Assembly: GCF_013407835.1 (NCBI RefSeq)
Contig: NZ_JACCBI010000001.1
Location: 1,240,001 to 1,304,000, forward strand
DNA: 64,000 bases
Reading direction: 5' to 3'
Origin: Agromyces atrinae
GTDB taxonomy: Bacteria > Actinomycetota > Actinomycetes > Actinomycetales > Microbacteriaceae
A model generated the notes under the pieces. The model did not search any database. It saw nothing but the letters and a program-made list of their open reading frames with translations, and was not told the DNA's origin. The position numbers and the translations under genes were made by a program. The first letter of the stretch is position 1. Every line of letters begins with the position of its first letter. Shown one piece after another: positions 1 to 8,074 of this stretch.

Positions 1-31
1 TCCGGGGTTCATTGGCGATCGGCACAAACAT
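1..31 (-). CDS. 5' end of a gene, probably mannose-6-phosphate isomerase (partial)
   Basis: Only ten codons are inside the window, reading MFVPIANEPR. A good Shine-Dalgarno (AGAAGGG, complementary strand, about 7 bases upstream) supports a real start. The sequence resembles the N-terminus of class I mannose-6-phosphate isomerases of actinobacteria, which begin M-hydrophobic-P-I-x-N-x-P-R before a YAWGS motif. That enzyme interconverts fructose-6-phosphate and mannose-6-phosphate and would suit the glycan locus alongside. The name rests on ten residues and is tentative; the start itself is firmer. Confidence 0.4.
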   Translation of the reverse strand, partial: MFVPIANEPR

Positions 32-60
32 GTCGGGCCCTTCTCTCGGCGCTTTGGTCC

Positions 61-66
61 AAACTA
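61..66 (-). promoter_or_regulatory. Putative -10 box for the leftward gene
   Basis: TAGTTT on the minus strand fits the actinobacterial TANNNT -10 pattern and would leave a leader of roughly 23 bases before the ATG at 31. No convincing -35 was seen. Confidence 0.3.
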
Positions 67-79
67 CCAACCGGGTTGG
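67..79. promoter_or_regulatory. Putative operator palindrome between divergent promoters
   Basis: CCAAC-CGG-GTTGG is an inverted repeat with perfect 5-base arms. It overlaps the -35 of the rightward promoter and abuts the -10 of the leftward one, so a bound repressor could block both. Short ACCAAC/GTTGG palindromes are typical of TetR-family sites near acyl-CoA genes; no regulator gene is visible here. Confidence 0.35.
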
Positions 80-104
80 GTCGCTCCGTGCACGGGCCTA
101 GGCT
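76..104 (+). promoter_or_regulatory. Putative promoter of the acyl-CoA dehydrogenase gene
   Basis: A -35-like TTGGGT (76-81) and a -10 TAGGCT (99-104) are separated by 17 bases. The start codon at 140 follows after a leader of about 28 bases carrying the ribosome-binding sequence GGAG (131-134). Confidence 0.45.
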
Positions 105-139
105 GACGGCATCCGACCCACGATTGCACTGGAGCAACC

Positions 140-1318
140 ATGACCTTCGAGCCCCTGGCGAGCGACTTCTACGCGTACGAGAACCAGCTGACCGATGTCG
201 AGAAGGAGTCGATCGCCGAGCTGCGCGCGTGGCTCGAGGCGGACGTCGCCCCGGTCGTCAACGACTACTGGGAGCGCGCGGAGTTCCCGATGCAGGTCAT
301 CGAACCGCTCGCTCGGCTCGGAGTGCTCTCGCACGGCTGGGAGGAGACCCGCCGGTTCGAGAACTCGGCCGTCTTCCGCGGTTTCGTCGCGCTCGAGCTC
401 GCCCGGGTGGATGCCGGTGTGGCGACCTTCGTCGGAGTGCAGAACGGTCTCGCGACCGGGTCGATCGCGGTGTGCGGCTCGGCCGAGCAGCGCGCGGAGT
501 GGATACCGAAGCTCGCGAGCGGCGAGATCATCGGCGCCTTCGGCCTCACGGAGCCGCTGTCGGGGTCGGATTCGGCGCAGGGCCTCCGCACGATCGCGAC
601 GCGCGACGGCGACGACTGGATCCTGAACGGCGAGAAGCGCTGGATCGGCAACGCCACCTTCTCGGACATCACGATCATCTGGGCGAAGGATGCCGACGAC
701 GGCCAGGTCATGGGCTTCATCGTGCCGACCTCGACGCCGGGGTACTCCGCGACGAAGATCGAGCGGAAGATCAGCCTGCGCACGGTGCAGAATGCCGATA
801 TCACGCTCACCGATGTACGCGTGCCCGAGTCGCACCGCCTGCAGAACGCCAACTCGTTCAAGGACACCGCGAAGGTGCTGCGCCTCACGCGCGCCGAGGT
901 CGCCTGGGCCGCCGTCGGCACGTCGATCGGCGCCTACGAGGCCGCCGTGCGCTACGCGACCGATCGCGTGCAGTTCGGCAAGCCGATCGCCTCGCACCAG
1001 CTCGTGCAGGACCTGCTCGTCAAGTGCCTCGGCAACATCACGGCGTCGATCGGCATGGTCGTGCGCGTCTCCGAGATGCTCGACCGCGGCGAGCAGCGCG
1101 ACGAGCACTCGGCCCTCGCGAAGGCCTACGCCACCTCGCGCATGCGTGAGACGGTCGCGTGGTCGCGCGAGGCCCTCGGCGGCAACGGCATCGTGCTCGA
1201 CTTCGACGCCGCTCGCTTCTTCGCCGACGCCGAGGCGCTCTACTCGTACGAGGGCACGCGCGAGATGAACACCCTCATCGTCGGGCGCTCGGTCACGGGC
1301 AAGGCGGCGTTCGTCTAG
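140..1318 (+). CDS. Acyl-CoA dehydrogenase, glutaryl-CoA dehydrogenase-like
   Basis: A 392-residue flavoprotein of the acyl-CoA dehydrogenase family, which oxidises acyl-CoA thioesters to enoyl-CoA in the cytoplasm and passes electrons to ETF. The C-terminal YEGTREMNTLIVGR block (from residue 370) matches the glutaryl-CoA dehydrogenase subgroup, whose catalytic base is the Glu of YEGT (E371 here). The FAD-binding FGLTEP...GSD segment is present near residues 135-144. Length is normal for the family, and the ATG is preceded by GGAG at 5-base spacing. It stands alone as a transcript, with its own promoter and a candidate operator upstream. Substrate is not certain: glutaryl-CoA is best guess, another short-chain acyl-CoA is possible. 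A CoA-transferase that often accompanies such genes lies at the far right end of the window. Confidence 0.9.
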   Translation: MTFEPLASDFYAYENQLTDVEKESIAELRAWLEADVAPVVNDYWERAEFPMQVIEPLARLGVLSHGWEETRRFENSAVFRGFVALELARVDAGVATFVGVQNGLATGSIAVCGSAEQRAEWIPKLASGEIIGAFGLTEPLSGSDSAQGLRTIATRDGDDWILNGEKRWIGNATFSDITIIWAKDADDGQVMGFIVPTSTPGYSATKIERKISLRTVQNADITLTDVRVPESHRLQNANSFKDTAKVLRLTRAEVAWAAVGTSIGAYEAAVRYATDRVQFGKPIASHQLVQDLLVKCLGNITASIGMVVRVSEMLDRGEQRDEHSALAKAYATSRMRETVAWSREALGGNGIVLDFDAARFFADAEALYSYEGTREMNTLIVGRSVTGKAAFV

Positions 1319-1365
1319 GACGGCCATGCCGGGGAGCACGGGCGTCATGGCGGGAGGCGATCGTG

Positions 1366-1371
1366 TAATGT
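1366..1371 (+). promoter_or_regulatory. Possible -10 box upstream of the acyltransferase gene
   Basis: TAATGT is the best TANNNT box in the 162-base gap 1319-1480, but it would leave a leader of about 100 bases. The gap holds nothing else I could recognise. Confidence 0.25.
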
Positions 1372-1480
1372 CAGCGCGTCGGAACTGCGGCCCATCGGAG
1401 TCGCGGTAGGGGTGTGATCGTCCGGTCGAGTCAGGAGACGGAGTGTTCAGGGGTGGGCCTGCGCTGAGGACGGTCGACAC

Positions 1481-3562
1481 GTGACCGCGACGTCGCTCGA
1501 TGCGCCTTCCGTCAGCACAGCGCCCTCGGCATCGGGCTTTCGGCCCGAGATCCAAGCTCTTCGCGCGCTCGCCGTCATGGCCGTGCTCGTGTTCCACCTG
1601 TGGCCGTTGCGCCTCACCGGTGGCTTCGTCGGCGTCGACGTCTTCTTCGTCATCTCCGGCTACCTGATCACGTCGCATCTTCTCGGGGAATCCACTCGCA
1701 CCGGGAGCATCCGACTCGGTCGGTTCTGGGCCAGGCGAGCGAAACGCCTCCTCCCGTCATCCCTCCTGGTCCTCGCAGTGACCGCACTCGCGATCCTCGC
1801 TTTCGTGCCCGCGGGCCGGTGGCAGCAGTTCCTGTCCGAGATCGCAGCCTCCACTCTGTACGTGCAGAACTGGCTGCTCGCGGCGAACAGCGTCGACTAC
1901 CTCGCGGCGACGGGCAACATACCGTCTCCCGTCCAGCACTTCTGGACGCTCTCAGTCGAGGAGCAGTTCTATGTGATGATGCCGATCGTGATGCTCGGCG
2001 CCTGCCTCGTCGCCACGCGCACTCGATCGCGCACGCAGACGGCCATCCTCATCGCGCTGGCGTCCGTCACGGCGCTGAGCTTCGGCTACAGCCTGTGGAT
2101 CACGGCGACGGCGGCGCCGCTCTCGTACTTCTCGACCTTCTCTCGGGCCTGGGAGTTCGGCGTGGGCGCTCTCGTCGCATTCGCGCCCGCACTCAGCCGC
2201 GGACCGGCACGCCACGTCCTCACGATCGTCGGCGTGACTGCGATCATCGCATCGGTCGCGCTGTTCGACGCGCAGACCCCGTTTCCCGGTGCGATGGCGG
2301 CGGTGCCGGTGATCGGCACCGCGCTCTGCATCTGGGGCGGCCGACGGACGCTGCTCGAGAGGATCGGCTCGATCCGCCCCGTTGCGTTCATCGGCGCCGT
2401 GTCGTACGCGATCTATCTGTGGCACTGGCCCCTCATCGTGCTGGTGCCCTACGTGACAGGCCACGAACTCACGACGCTCGAGAAGGTCGCGATCCTGATC
2501 GCATCGATCGTCGTAGCGGGAGCATCCACGCGATTCGTCGAGGACCCCGTGCGATTCGATCGACGTCTACTCGGAGGTCAGCGCCGGCCGCGGACGGTCG
2601 CACTCTGGTCCGTCATCGGGATGGCCGTCGTCCTCTCGCTGGCGATTCCGCCCATGCTCATCTCGTCGGGTCAGGCGTCGGCAGCCTCCGCCGAGAACGA
2701 GCGGCTTCAGGCAAACGCAGAGTGCCTCGGCGCAGCGGTCGCGGTCACGGGCTGCGACGTCGACGAGGAGCTTCGGGACGTGCTTCTGCCGAGCGCCGCC
2801 GACCTGCTCACCGACGACGTCAACCGTTCCGAGTGCTGGTCGACGCGCGGCGACGGCACCCTGCGGGTCTGTCCGCTCGGACCGACGACGGGCTACGACA
2901 AGCACATCCTCGCGGTCGGCGACTCGCACAACAACACGCTCCTCGAGGCGTACGAGACGATCGCGGAAGAGTTGAACTGGCGCATCGATGTCGCCGGGCG
3001 CATCGGGTGCTACTGGACCGACGCCGAACTGGTCTTCAGCACCGACGAACTGACGGCTGAATGCGAACAGTGGCGTGGAGAAGTCCGGCAGCACATCGCC
3101 GCGTCGACCGACCTCGACGCCGTGCTCGTGACGAACGCCCGCCGCACCCCGGACGGCGAGGTCCGACCCGCGAACGGCGAGTCCGTCGAGCAGGCGACGT
3201 CCGACGGACTAATCGCCGCGTGGTCGACACTGCCGGAAGATGTGCCTGTGCTCGGCCTCGTCGACAACCCCCTGATGAGCAGGGAAGTGATCACCTGCGT
3301 CGAGCGAGAAGGACTCGCGGCGGCTGACGCGTGCACCGTGCCGCGAGCGGATGCGTTGCCGGGCGACGCGATGCGCACGGCAGTCGAAGCCGACGACAAC
3401 GCTCGGCTCATCGACCTGACCGACATCCATTGCGAGCCGGATGTCTGTCGCCCCGTCATCGGCAACGTCATCGTGTATCGGGATCCGGGTCACCTGACGG
3501 CGACCTACGCCGCGACCCTCGCGCCCTTCCTCGGTGAGAGACTCGTGGCCGCGCTCGACTAG
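1481..3562 (+). CDS. Membrane acyltransferase with C-terminal SGNH domain (OafA-like)
   Basis: A 693-residue protein that probably transfers O-acyl (often acetyl) groups onto a surface glycan. The N-terminal half (about residues 15-400) is an acyltransferase-3 domain: it opens with FRPEIQALRALAV, continues with FVGVDVFFVISGYLI, and has about ten membrane segments. The last membrane segment is near residues 385-400. The C-terminal extracytoplasmic part (about 410-693) carries an SGNH esterase/transferase signature, GDSH at 480-483 and D668-x-x-H671 as the catalytic Asp/His pair. This two-domain layout is that of OafA/OatA enzymes, where the membrane domain brings the acyl group across and the SGNH domain places it. 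The GTG start is supported by GAGGA (1466-1470). The acceptor is unknown. Confidence 0.9.
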   Translation: MTATSLDAPSVSTAPSASGFRPEIQALRALAVMAVLVFHLWPLRLTGGFVGVDVFFVISGYLITSHLLGESTRTGSIRLGRFWARRAKRLLPSSLLVLAVTALAILAFVPAGRWQQFLSEIAASTLYVQNWLLAANSVDYLAATGNIPSPVQHFWTLSVEEQFYVMMPIVMLGACLVATRTRSRTQTAILIALASVTALSFGYSLWITATAAPLSYFSTFSRAWEFGVGALVAFAPALSRGPARHVLTIVGVTAIIASVALFDAQTPFPGAMAAVPVIGTALCIWGGRRTLLERIGSIRPVAFIGAVSYAIYLWHWPLIVLVPYVTGHELTTLEKVAILIASIVVAGASTRFVEDPVRFDRRLLGGQRRPRTVALWSVIGMAVVLSLAIPPMLISSGQASAASAENERLQANAECLGAAVAVTGCDVDEELRDVLLPSAADLLTDDVNRSECWSTRGDGTLRVCPLGPTTGYDKHILAVGDSHNNTLLEAYETIAEELNWRIDVAGRIGCYWTDAELVFSTDELTAECEQWRGEVRQHIAASTDLDAVLVTNARRTPDGEVRPANGESVEQATSDGLIAAWSTLPEDVPVLGLVDNPLMSREVITCVEREGLAAADACTVPRADALPGDAMRTAVEADDNARLIDLTDIHCEPDVCRPVIGNVIVYRDPGHLTATYAATLAPFLGERLVAALD

Positions 3563-3563
3563 C

Positions 3564-3621
3564 GGTGTTGACCGACGCGAGGGCTGCACCCCCGAAGCGC
3601 TCGACGCGCACGGTCGTCACC
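3564..3621. terminator. Imperfect stem-loop between convergent genes
   Basis: Bases 3564-3574 pair with 3611-3621 at ten of eleven positions (one wobble, one mismatch), enclosing a G+C-rich loop. It lies between two convergent genes. There is no T-run, so termination is only suggested. Confidence 0.25.
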
Positions 3622-3649
3622 GGACAGATGCGGTGAGGAGTGAGACGGA

Positions 3650-6600
3650 CTACGCCGGGTTCACCTCGGCACCGCTCTGGGCACGTCGCTTCTCCATGAT
3701 GGCGTCGACGTGTGCAATGAGCTTCTGGGAGCGCGCGACGAAGGAGTGCTCCTGACGAATCCGCTCCGCTGAGCGGGCGAGGACCTCGTCGGACGGACGG
3801 TGGTCGGAGTCGATCAGCACGTCGCGGAGCGATTCTCGATCGCTGACCATCGTCACGGCATCGCCGAAGATCTCGCCGATCCCTTCGACGACGTCGCTCA
3901 CGACCCAGGTTCCGGTCGCCACCGCATCGAAGAGACGGTTGGAGATGAAGCCCTCGGCAGCCATCTCGGTCCAGTGGTCGTTGAGGACCACGCGCGACGA
4001 CGCGTAGTGCGCGCCGACCTCGGCAGCGGAGAGCGACTCTCCCCGGATCTGCTCGTCGTCGACGAGGCCCTGCCAACCTGGTCCGTAGATGCTGAGATCG
4101 GCTCCGATGTCGCTCGCCCATCGCACGATGGGCCGGTAGACCTTGCGTGTCGCTCCAACGAAGAGCACTTCGGCCGAATCGACCTCGCCCTTTCGCGAGG
4201 GAGCGAATCGGCTCGTGTTCGTCGCCTGGAGCAGCGGCAGCACCTCGCGGCCGAATCGGCGTGTGGCGCGCTCCGCCCAGGGCTCGCTCGCCGCGAAGAC
4301 GACGTCGAAGGACTGGATCTCGTCCGCGGTGACGAGTTCGGGGTGACTGATGATCCAGAGCACGTTGACGGCGCCCGGCTGAGGAGCTACCCGATCGAGT
4401 CCACGGAGGACGACGACGACATCGTCGAGGTGGGCGCTCTCGCGCGCGACGGCCTCGCGCCGATCGACGACGGCGCGGTGACCCTGTGAACGCAGCGCTT
4501 CCGCCAGGTCATCGGCGAACATCGTGTCGCCCCAATGGTCTCCTCGTGCTCCCGCCGGCGCTGCGGTCTTGATCGCCCAGCGCACGGTCGGGTCGGACTG
4601 ATCTCGGACGACGAGGGGCTTTCCGACCCGCGCGAGCGCGTGAGTCAGGTCCTCGCGGGCGTCGTAACCACGCATCTCCGCACCGATCGCGCGATAGAGC
4701 TCGACATCGGGCTCCGGAAGGTGCGCCCCGTGTTCGCGCAGCAGACGAGCGGCACCGAGCTGATCGACCTTGCGCTCCCAGCGGTAGGTCGTCTGCACAC
4801 GCAGACGAGCTGCCGTCACCACACCGACACGTCGTCCGAGGTCGCCGAGACGGAGGCAGAGGTCGACGTCGCCGAATCCATCGCCGTAGAGCACGTCGAA
4901 GCCGCGAACCTCAGCGAAGTCCGAGGCCCGCACGAGCATCGCTCGCCACGTCACGGCGCGGGTCGGGCGAGGGAGCGCGACCTGGTCAGCATCCTCTACC
5001 GGATGACCGCGCAGGGTGCTCCACGGCAGGACGTACGCGCCACCGAAGGCGAGGCCGGCAGATTCGATGGCCCCGTCGACGCCGACGATGAGCGGCTGCA
5101 CGGCGGCGAGCGACGCGTCGCCCTCGAGCGTCGCGGCGAGGGTCGAGATCCACTCCGTCGAACCAGAGACGCCGAGGTCCAGGAAACAGACGAACTCGCC
5201 GGTCGTCTGACCGAAGACGAAGTTCGCCTCGAGCGGATGACTGTGTCGACGTTGCAGATGGACGAGGTGCACACGGGGGTTGCCGGTGAACGCGGCCACG
5301 AGGGTCGATGCCGCAGAGCGGGTGACACCGCTCGAGACGACGAAGACCTCGAGATCGGCGTCCGCGTTGGATTCGAACACGTCGGCGACGGCCTCGATCG
5401 CTCGCCAGGCGTCTCCGTTCGACCGGACGATGACGCTCGTCCGGCCAGGCACGCGTGACGGGACGGCCTCGCGCACCGCATCCCAGTCGCAGAAGTACTT
5501 CTCGAGGACGGCCTTCTCCCACGCGCCAGACTCCGTGGTGCTGATACGGGCCTCGGTCCCGACGGCGTCGTCGTAGTGGACACCGACGTAGGGCAGGAAT
5601 CGAGGCGTCGAGTGAAGACTCAGCCGGAGCGCCAGGTCGTAGTCGACCCATCGGCGGATGCTCTCGTCGAAACCACCGACGGCGGTGAGCAGCGAGCGAC
5701 GCGTGACGAGAGCGTTCAGGTCGACCGAGTTTCCGGCCTGCAGCAGCTGGTCGTGGCCGCTGACCTGGGCGCCCTGGTACAGGATCCGTGAGCTGCCGAC
5801 GTGGCGAAGGATGGCGGTGTGCACGACGTCGTCGTTCTCCTGCGTCATCCACCGGACGGCGACCTCGAGGATCTCCGGCGCCCAGACGTTGTCGGAGTCG
5901 AGGAACGCGACGAACTCACCGGTCGCATTCGCGATGCCGAGGTTGCGCGCAGCCGAGACCCCGGACGGCGGCTGGGTGAGGATGCGGATGCGGGAATCGG
6001 CCTCGGCCCACTCTCGGAGCACGGTCGGCGTCTCGTCGACCGATCCATCGTCGACGATCAGGAGTTCCCAGTTCGGGTACGACTGCAGCACGACCGACCG
6101 CACGGACTCGTCGAGTCGGTGCGCGCGGTCGCGAGCGGGCATGATGATCGACACGAGCGGCTGCTCGGTGATCCCACCGAATCTCGTGTCCTTTCCCCGG
6201 AGTTCCTCCAGGAACACGGCGGAGCGTTCGACGTCTTCAGCCGTCGCCGGCCGGAGGCGCGGCACCGCGTAGGCGCGCGAGGCCGTGTACCGGCGTGACT
6301 CCTCGAGGAGAGCGGAGCGGACGGCTCCCCACCGGGCGTCGCCGATGACGCTCTCAACGAGAGGAGAGACGGGAAGGATCGTGTCGGTCCGAGCACGTCG
6401 CCCGAAGCTCTGCAATGCCTGCAACGGCGTGCGGACGCTCGGATCGGTCTCCTGTGCGAATCGCTTCGAATCGAACACCGGCCCGAGCTCCACCATGCCG
6501 ATGGTCTCGTCGAAGATCACGCTCGTGATCGCCGAGCCCTTGCGTCCCGACACTCTCCGATACCACTCGTCGTCGAGGAGCGGGTTCGGCATGAGACCGA

Positions 6601-6883
6601 AGTGCACGCCTTCCGCGACGTAGTGCCGAGCTGCGTCGGCCATGTTGGCGAAGGTCCGCCCGGCCTGTGTGCCGTAGAACTCCGTATCGATGATGCCGCT
6701 CGACCAGAGCGCATACGCCGTCTGGCGGGCACGCAGCGCTGCTGCGGCGGTCGGCCATCGGCCGAGGTTGGTCGTCAGTCGTTCGATTCCGTCGCGCACG
6801 GCGGGCTTGAACTTGTCGGGCAGTCCCCGTCGGACGGCGGCGCGCGCACGTGCGGCCACACTCGACGTGTCCGGGCTATTCAT
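3650..6883 (-). CDS. Three-domain glycosyltransferase (GT2 + degenerate GT2 + GT-B)
   Basis: A 1077-residue protein. Residues 1-235 are an N-terminal region of unknown role. Residues 242-440 form a GT-A (family 2) domain, with PLVSIIMPARDRAHRLDES and a DSD metal/nucleotide motif at 329-331. Residues 482-735 form a second family-2-like domain, but where DxD should stand it reads FLDLGV (567-572), so it may be inactive or structural. Residues 765-1060 resemble the CgeB/YkvP GT-B group (SIYGPGW at 931-937; FISNRLFDAVATGTWVVSD at 979-997). Multi-domain proteins of this kind build or decorate surface polysaccharides at the inner membrane face; I see no clear membrane segment. It lies 57 bases downstream of another glycosyltransferase gene and probably shares its mRNA. 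Donor and acceptor sugars cannot be told from sequence. Confidence 0.85.
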   Translation of the reverse strand: MNSPDTSSVAARARAAVRRGLPDKFKPAVRDGIERLTTNLGRWPTAAAALRARQTAYALWSSGIIDTEFYGTQAGRTFANMADAARHYVAEGVHFGLMPNPLLDDEWYRRVSGRKGSAITSVIFDETIGMVELGPVFDSKRFAQETDPSVRTPLQALQSFGRRARTDTILPVSPLVESVIGDARWGAVRSALLEESRRYTASRAYAVPRLRPATAEDVERSAVFLEELRGKDTRFGGITEQPLVSIIMPARDRAHRLDESVRSVVLQSYPNWELLIVDDGSVDETPTVLREWAEADSRIRILTQPPSGVSAARNLGIANATGEFVAFLDSDNVWAPEILEVAVRWMTQENDDVVHTAILRHVGSSRILYQGAQVSGHDQLLQAGNSVDLNALVTRRSLLTAVGGFDESIRRWVDYDLALRLSLHSTPRFLPYVGVHYDDAVGTEARISTTESGAWEKAVLEKYFCDWDAVREAVPSRVPGRTSVIVRSNGDAWRAIEAVADVFESNADADLEVFVVSSGVTRSAASTLVAAFTGNPRVHLVHLQRRHSHPLEANFVFGQTTGEFVCFLDLGVSGSTEWISTLAATLEGDASLAAVQPLIVGVDGAIESAGLAFGGAYVLPWSTLRGHPVEDADQVALPRPTRAVTWRAMLVRASDFAEVRGFDVLYGDGFGDVDLCLRLGDLGRRVGVVTAARLRVQTTYRWERKVDQLGAARLLREHGAHLPEPDVELYRAIGAEMRGYDAREDLTHALARVGKPLVVRDQSDPTVRWAIKTAAPAGARGDHWGDTMFADDLAEALRSQGHRAVVDRREAVARESAHLDDVVVVLRGLDRVAPQPGAVNVLWIISHPELVTADEIQSFDVVFAASEPWAERATRRFGREVLPLLQATNTSRFAPSRKGEVDSAEVLFVGATRKVYRPIVRWASDIGADLSIYGPGWQGLVDDEQIRGESLSAAEVGAHYASSRVVLNDHWTEMAAEGFISNRLFDAVATGTWVVSDVVEGIGEIFGDAVTMVSDRESLRDVLIDSDHRPSDEVLARSAERIRQEHSFVARSQKLIAHVDAIMEKRRAQSGAEVNPA

Positions 6884-6940
6884 ACGTCTTCCCGTCTGTG
6901 GCGGAGTCGTCGGGCTGCTGGGCGTCGGTCGGAGCGGCGC

Positions 6941-7996
6941 TCATCGTTCGCGCCCGACGATCGCTCGAATCCAGGATCGCGAATCCGAGAGGAGACGTTC
7001 GCTCTCGACGTATCGTGTCGCCACGGCGCGCGCGGAGTCGACGGCGTCGCGGTTGCGTGCGACGTCCCAGAGCGCAGACTTCCACTCGTCCGTGGACGCG
7101 GCCAGCGTGATTCCGTTGGACGCGTGCGGTGCATAGGGACCGAAGGCCGATGCGATCGTCGGCAGCCCGAGCATCGTGTATTCGAGGAACTTGAGGTCGC
7201 TCTTCTGCGCGTTGAACTCGGTGCTCTCGAGCGGCGCGACCGCGACGTCCCAGCGGTGGCGGTTGTCGAGCAGCCACGGGACGAACTCCGGGTAGTTGCC
7301 ACGACCGGCCGGGATGTCGAGACGTTCGAACCAGCGGGCGTTGCGTTCGGCGACACCGATCGTCTCGAGAGCTACAGGTGCCTCGTGATCGACGAGGGAC
7401 TCGAACACCGGGCGCAGGAGGTCGAGGTCGCCGCCGTGGGTCCAGCTGCCCATGTAGACCGCGCGGATCTCGCGCCCCCGCGGTGCGACCTCCGCAGCGG
7501 GTCGCGGCCGCGTCCACAGCTCGGGATCGACGACGTTCGGTACGAGGACGACGGAGCGATTGAATGTGCGCACCGATGCGGCGAGCGGTTCGGTGCTCAC
7601 GAGGATGGAGTCGGCATGGCGTACGAATCGCTTGAGCGTCTCGAGACGGACGTGATCGTAGCCCTGGGCGAGAAGGCGATCGACGGCGGGTTCCGTCAGC
7701 AGGTCATCGTCGAGGTCGAGCACGAGGCGCGTCTTCGTCCGGCGAAGCGCCTTCAGGAAGGGGTAGGCGAGGAGCGGCTCGACGGCGTCGCGCTGCACGA
7801 GCACGGCATCGAAATCGCCCTGAGAGCCGTGTCTGTTGAATTCGTCGACATCGAGCTGGATGACCCAGGCGTCACCATCACGCAGCGCCTTTCGTGCTCG
7901 TCGGACGATTCGGACGTGCGCGGAGCCCGGGTGCAGACCATCTTTTCCGTGGACGACGTAGGCGATGCGTGGGAGTCTTCGGCGAGGTCGAGTCAT
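6941..7996 (-). CDS. Glycosyltransferase, GT-B fold (family 1/4-like)
   Basis: A 351-residue protein with the layout of a short GT-B glycosyltransferase. The N-terminal half is variable (LDLDDDLL near residue 92). The C-terminal half has AVYMGSWTHGGDLDLL (about 186-201) and the donor-site block KSDLKFLEYTMLGLPTIAS (about 268-286), where the Glu of KFLEY corresponds to the EX7E-type glutamate. It is expected to transfer a sugar from a nucleotide donor onto a lipid-linked or surface glycan. The ATG is preceded by AGGAAACG, with a TAGGGT box at 8026-8031 about 30 bases upstream. It begins the pair with the 1077-residue enzyme downstream. Confidence 0.8.
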   Translation of the reverse strand: MTRPRRRLPRIAYVVHGKDGLHPGSAHVRIVRRARKALRDGDAWVIQLDVDEFNRHGSQGDFDAVLVQRDAVEPLLAYPFLKALRRTKTRLVLDLDDDLLTEPAVDRLLAQGYDHVRLETLKRFVRHADSILVSTEPLAASVRTFNRSVVLVPNVVDPELWTRPRPAAEVAPRGREIRAVYMGSWTHGGDLDLLRPVFESLVDHEAPVALETIGVAERNARWFERLDIPAGRGNYPEFVPWLLDNRHRWDVAVAPLESTEFNAQKSDLKFLEYTMLGLPTIASAFGPYAPHASNGITLAASTDEWKSALWDVARNRDAVDSARAVATRYVESERLLSDSRSWIRAIVGRER

Positions 7997-8025
7997 CGTT
8001 TCCTGTAAGCGTTAAAGTCGGATCG

Positions 8026-8031
8026 ACCCTA
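8026..8031 (-). promoter_or_regulatory. Putative -10 box of the two-gene glycosyltransferase unit
   Basis: TAGGGT on the minus strand, about 30 bases before the ATG at 7996. A copy of the dispersed 10-mer GCGTCATCCG lies just upstream at 8061-8070. Confidence 0.35.
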
Positions 8032-8074
8032 GCATCGCTTGGACGCTTGACCCGAAGCGGGCGTCATCCGCGAC

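Noticed and set aside
1319..1480. Possible small RNA or riboswitch in the 162-base gap
   Set aside because: No conserved fold, strong terminator or clear promoter could be seen.
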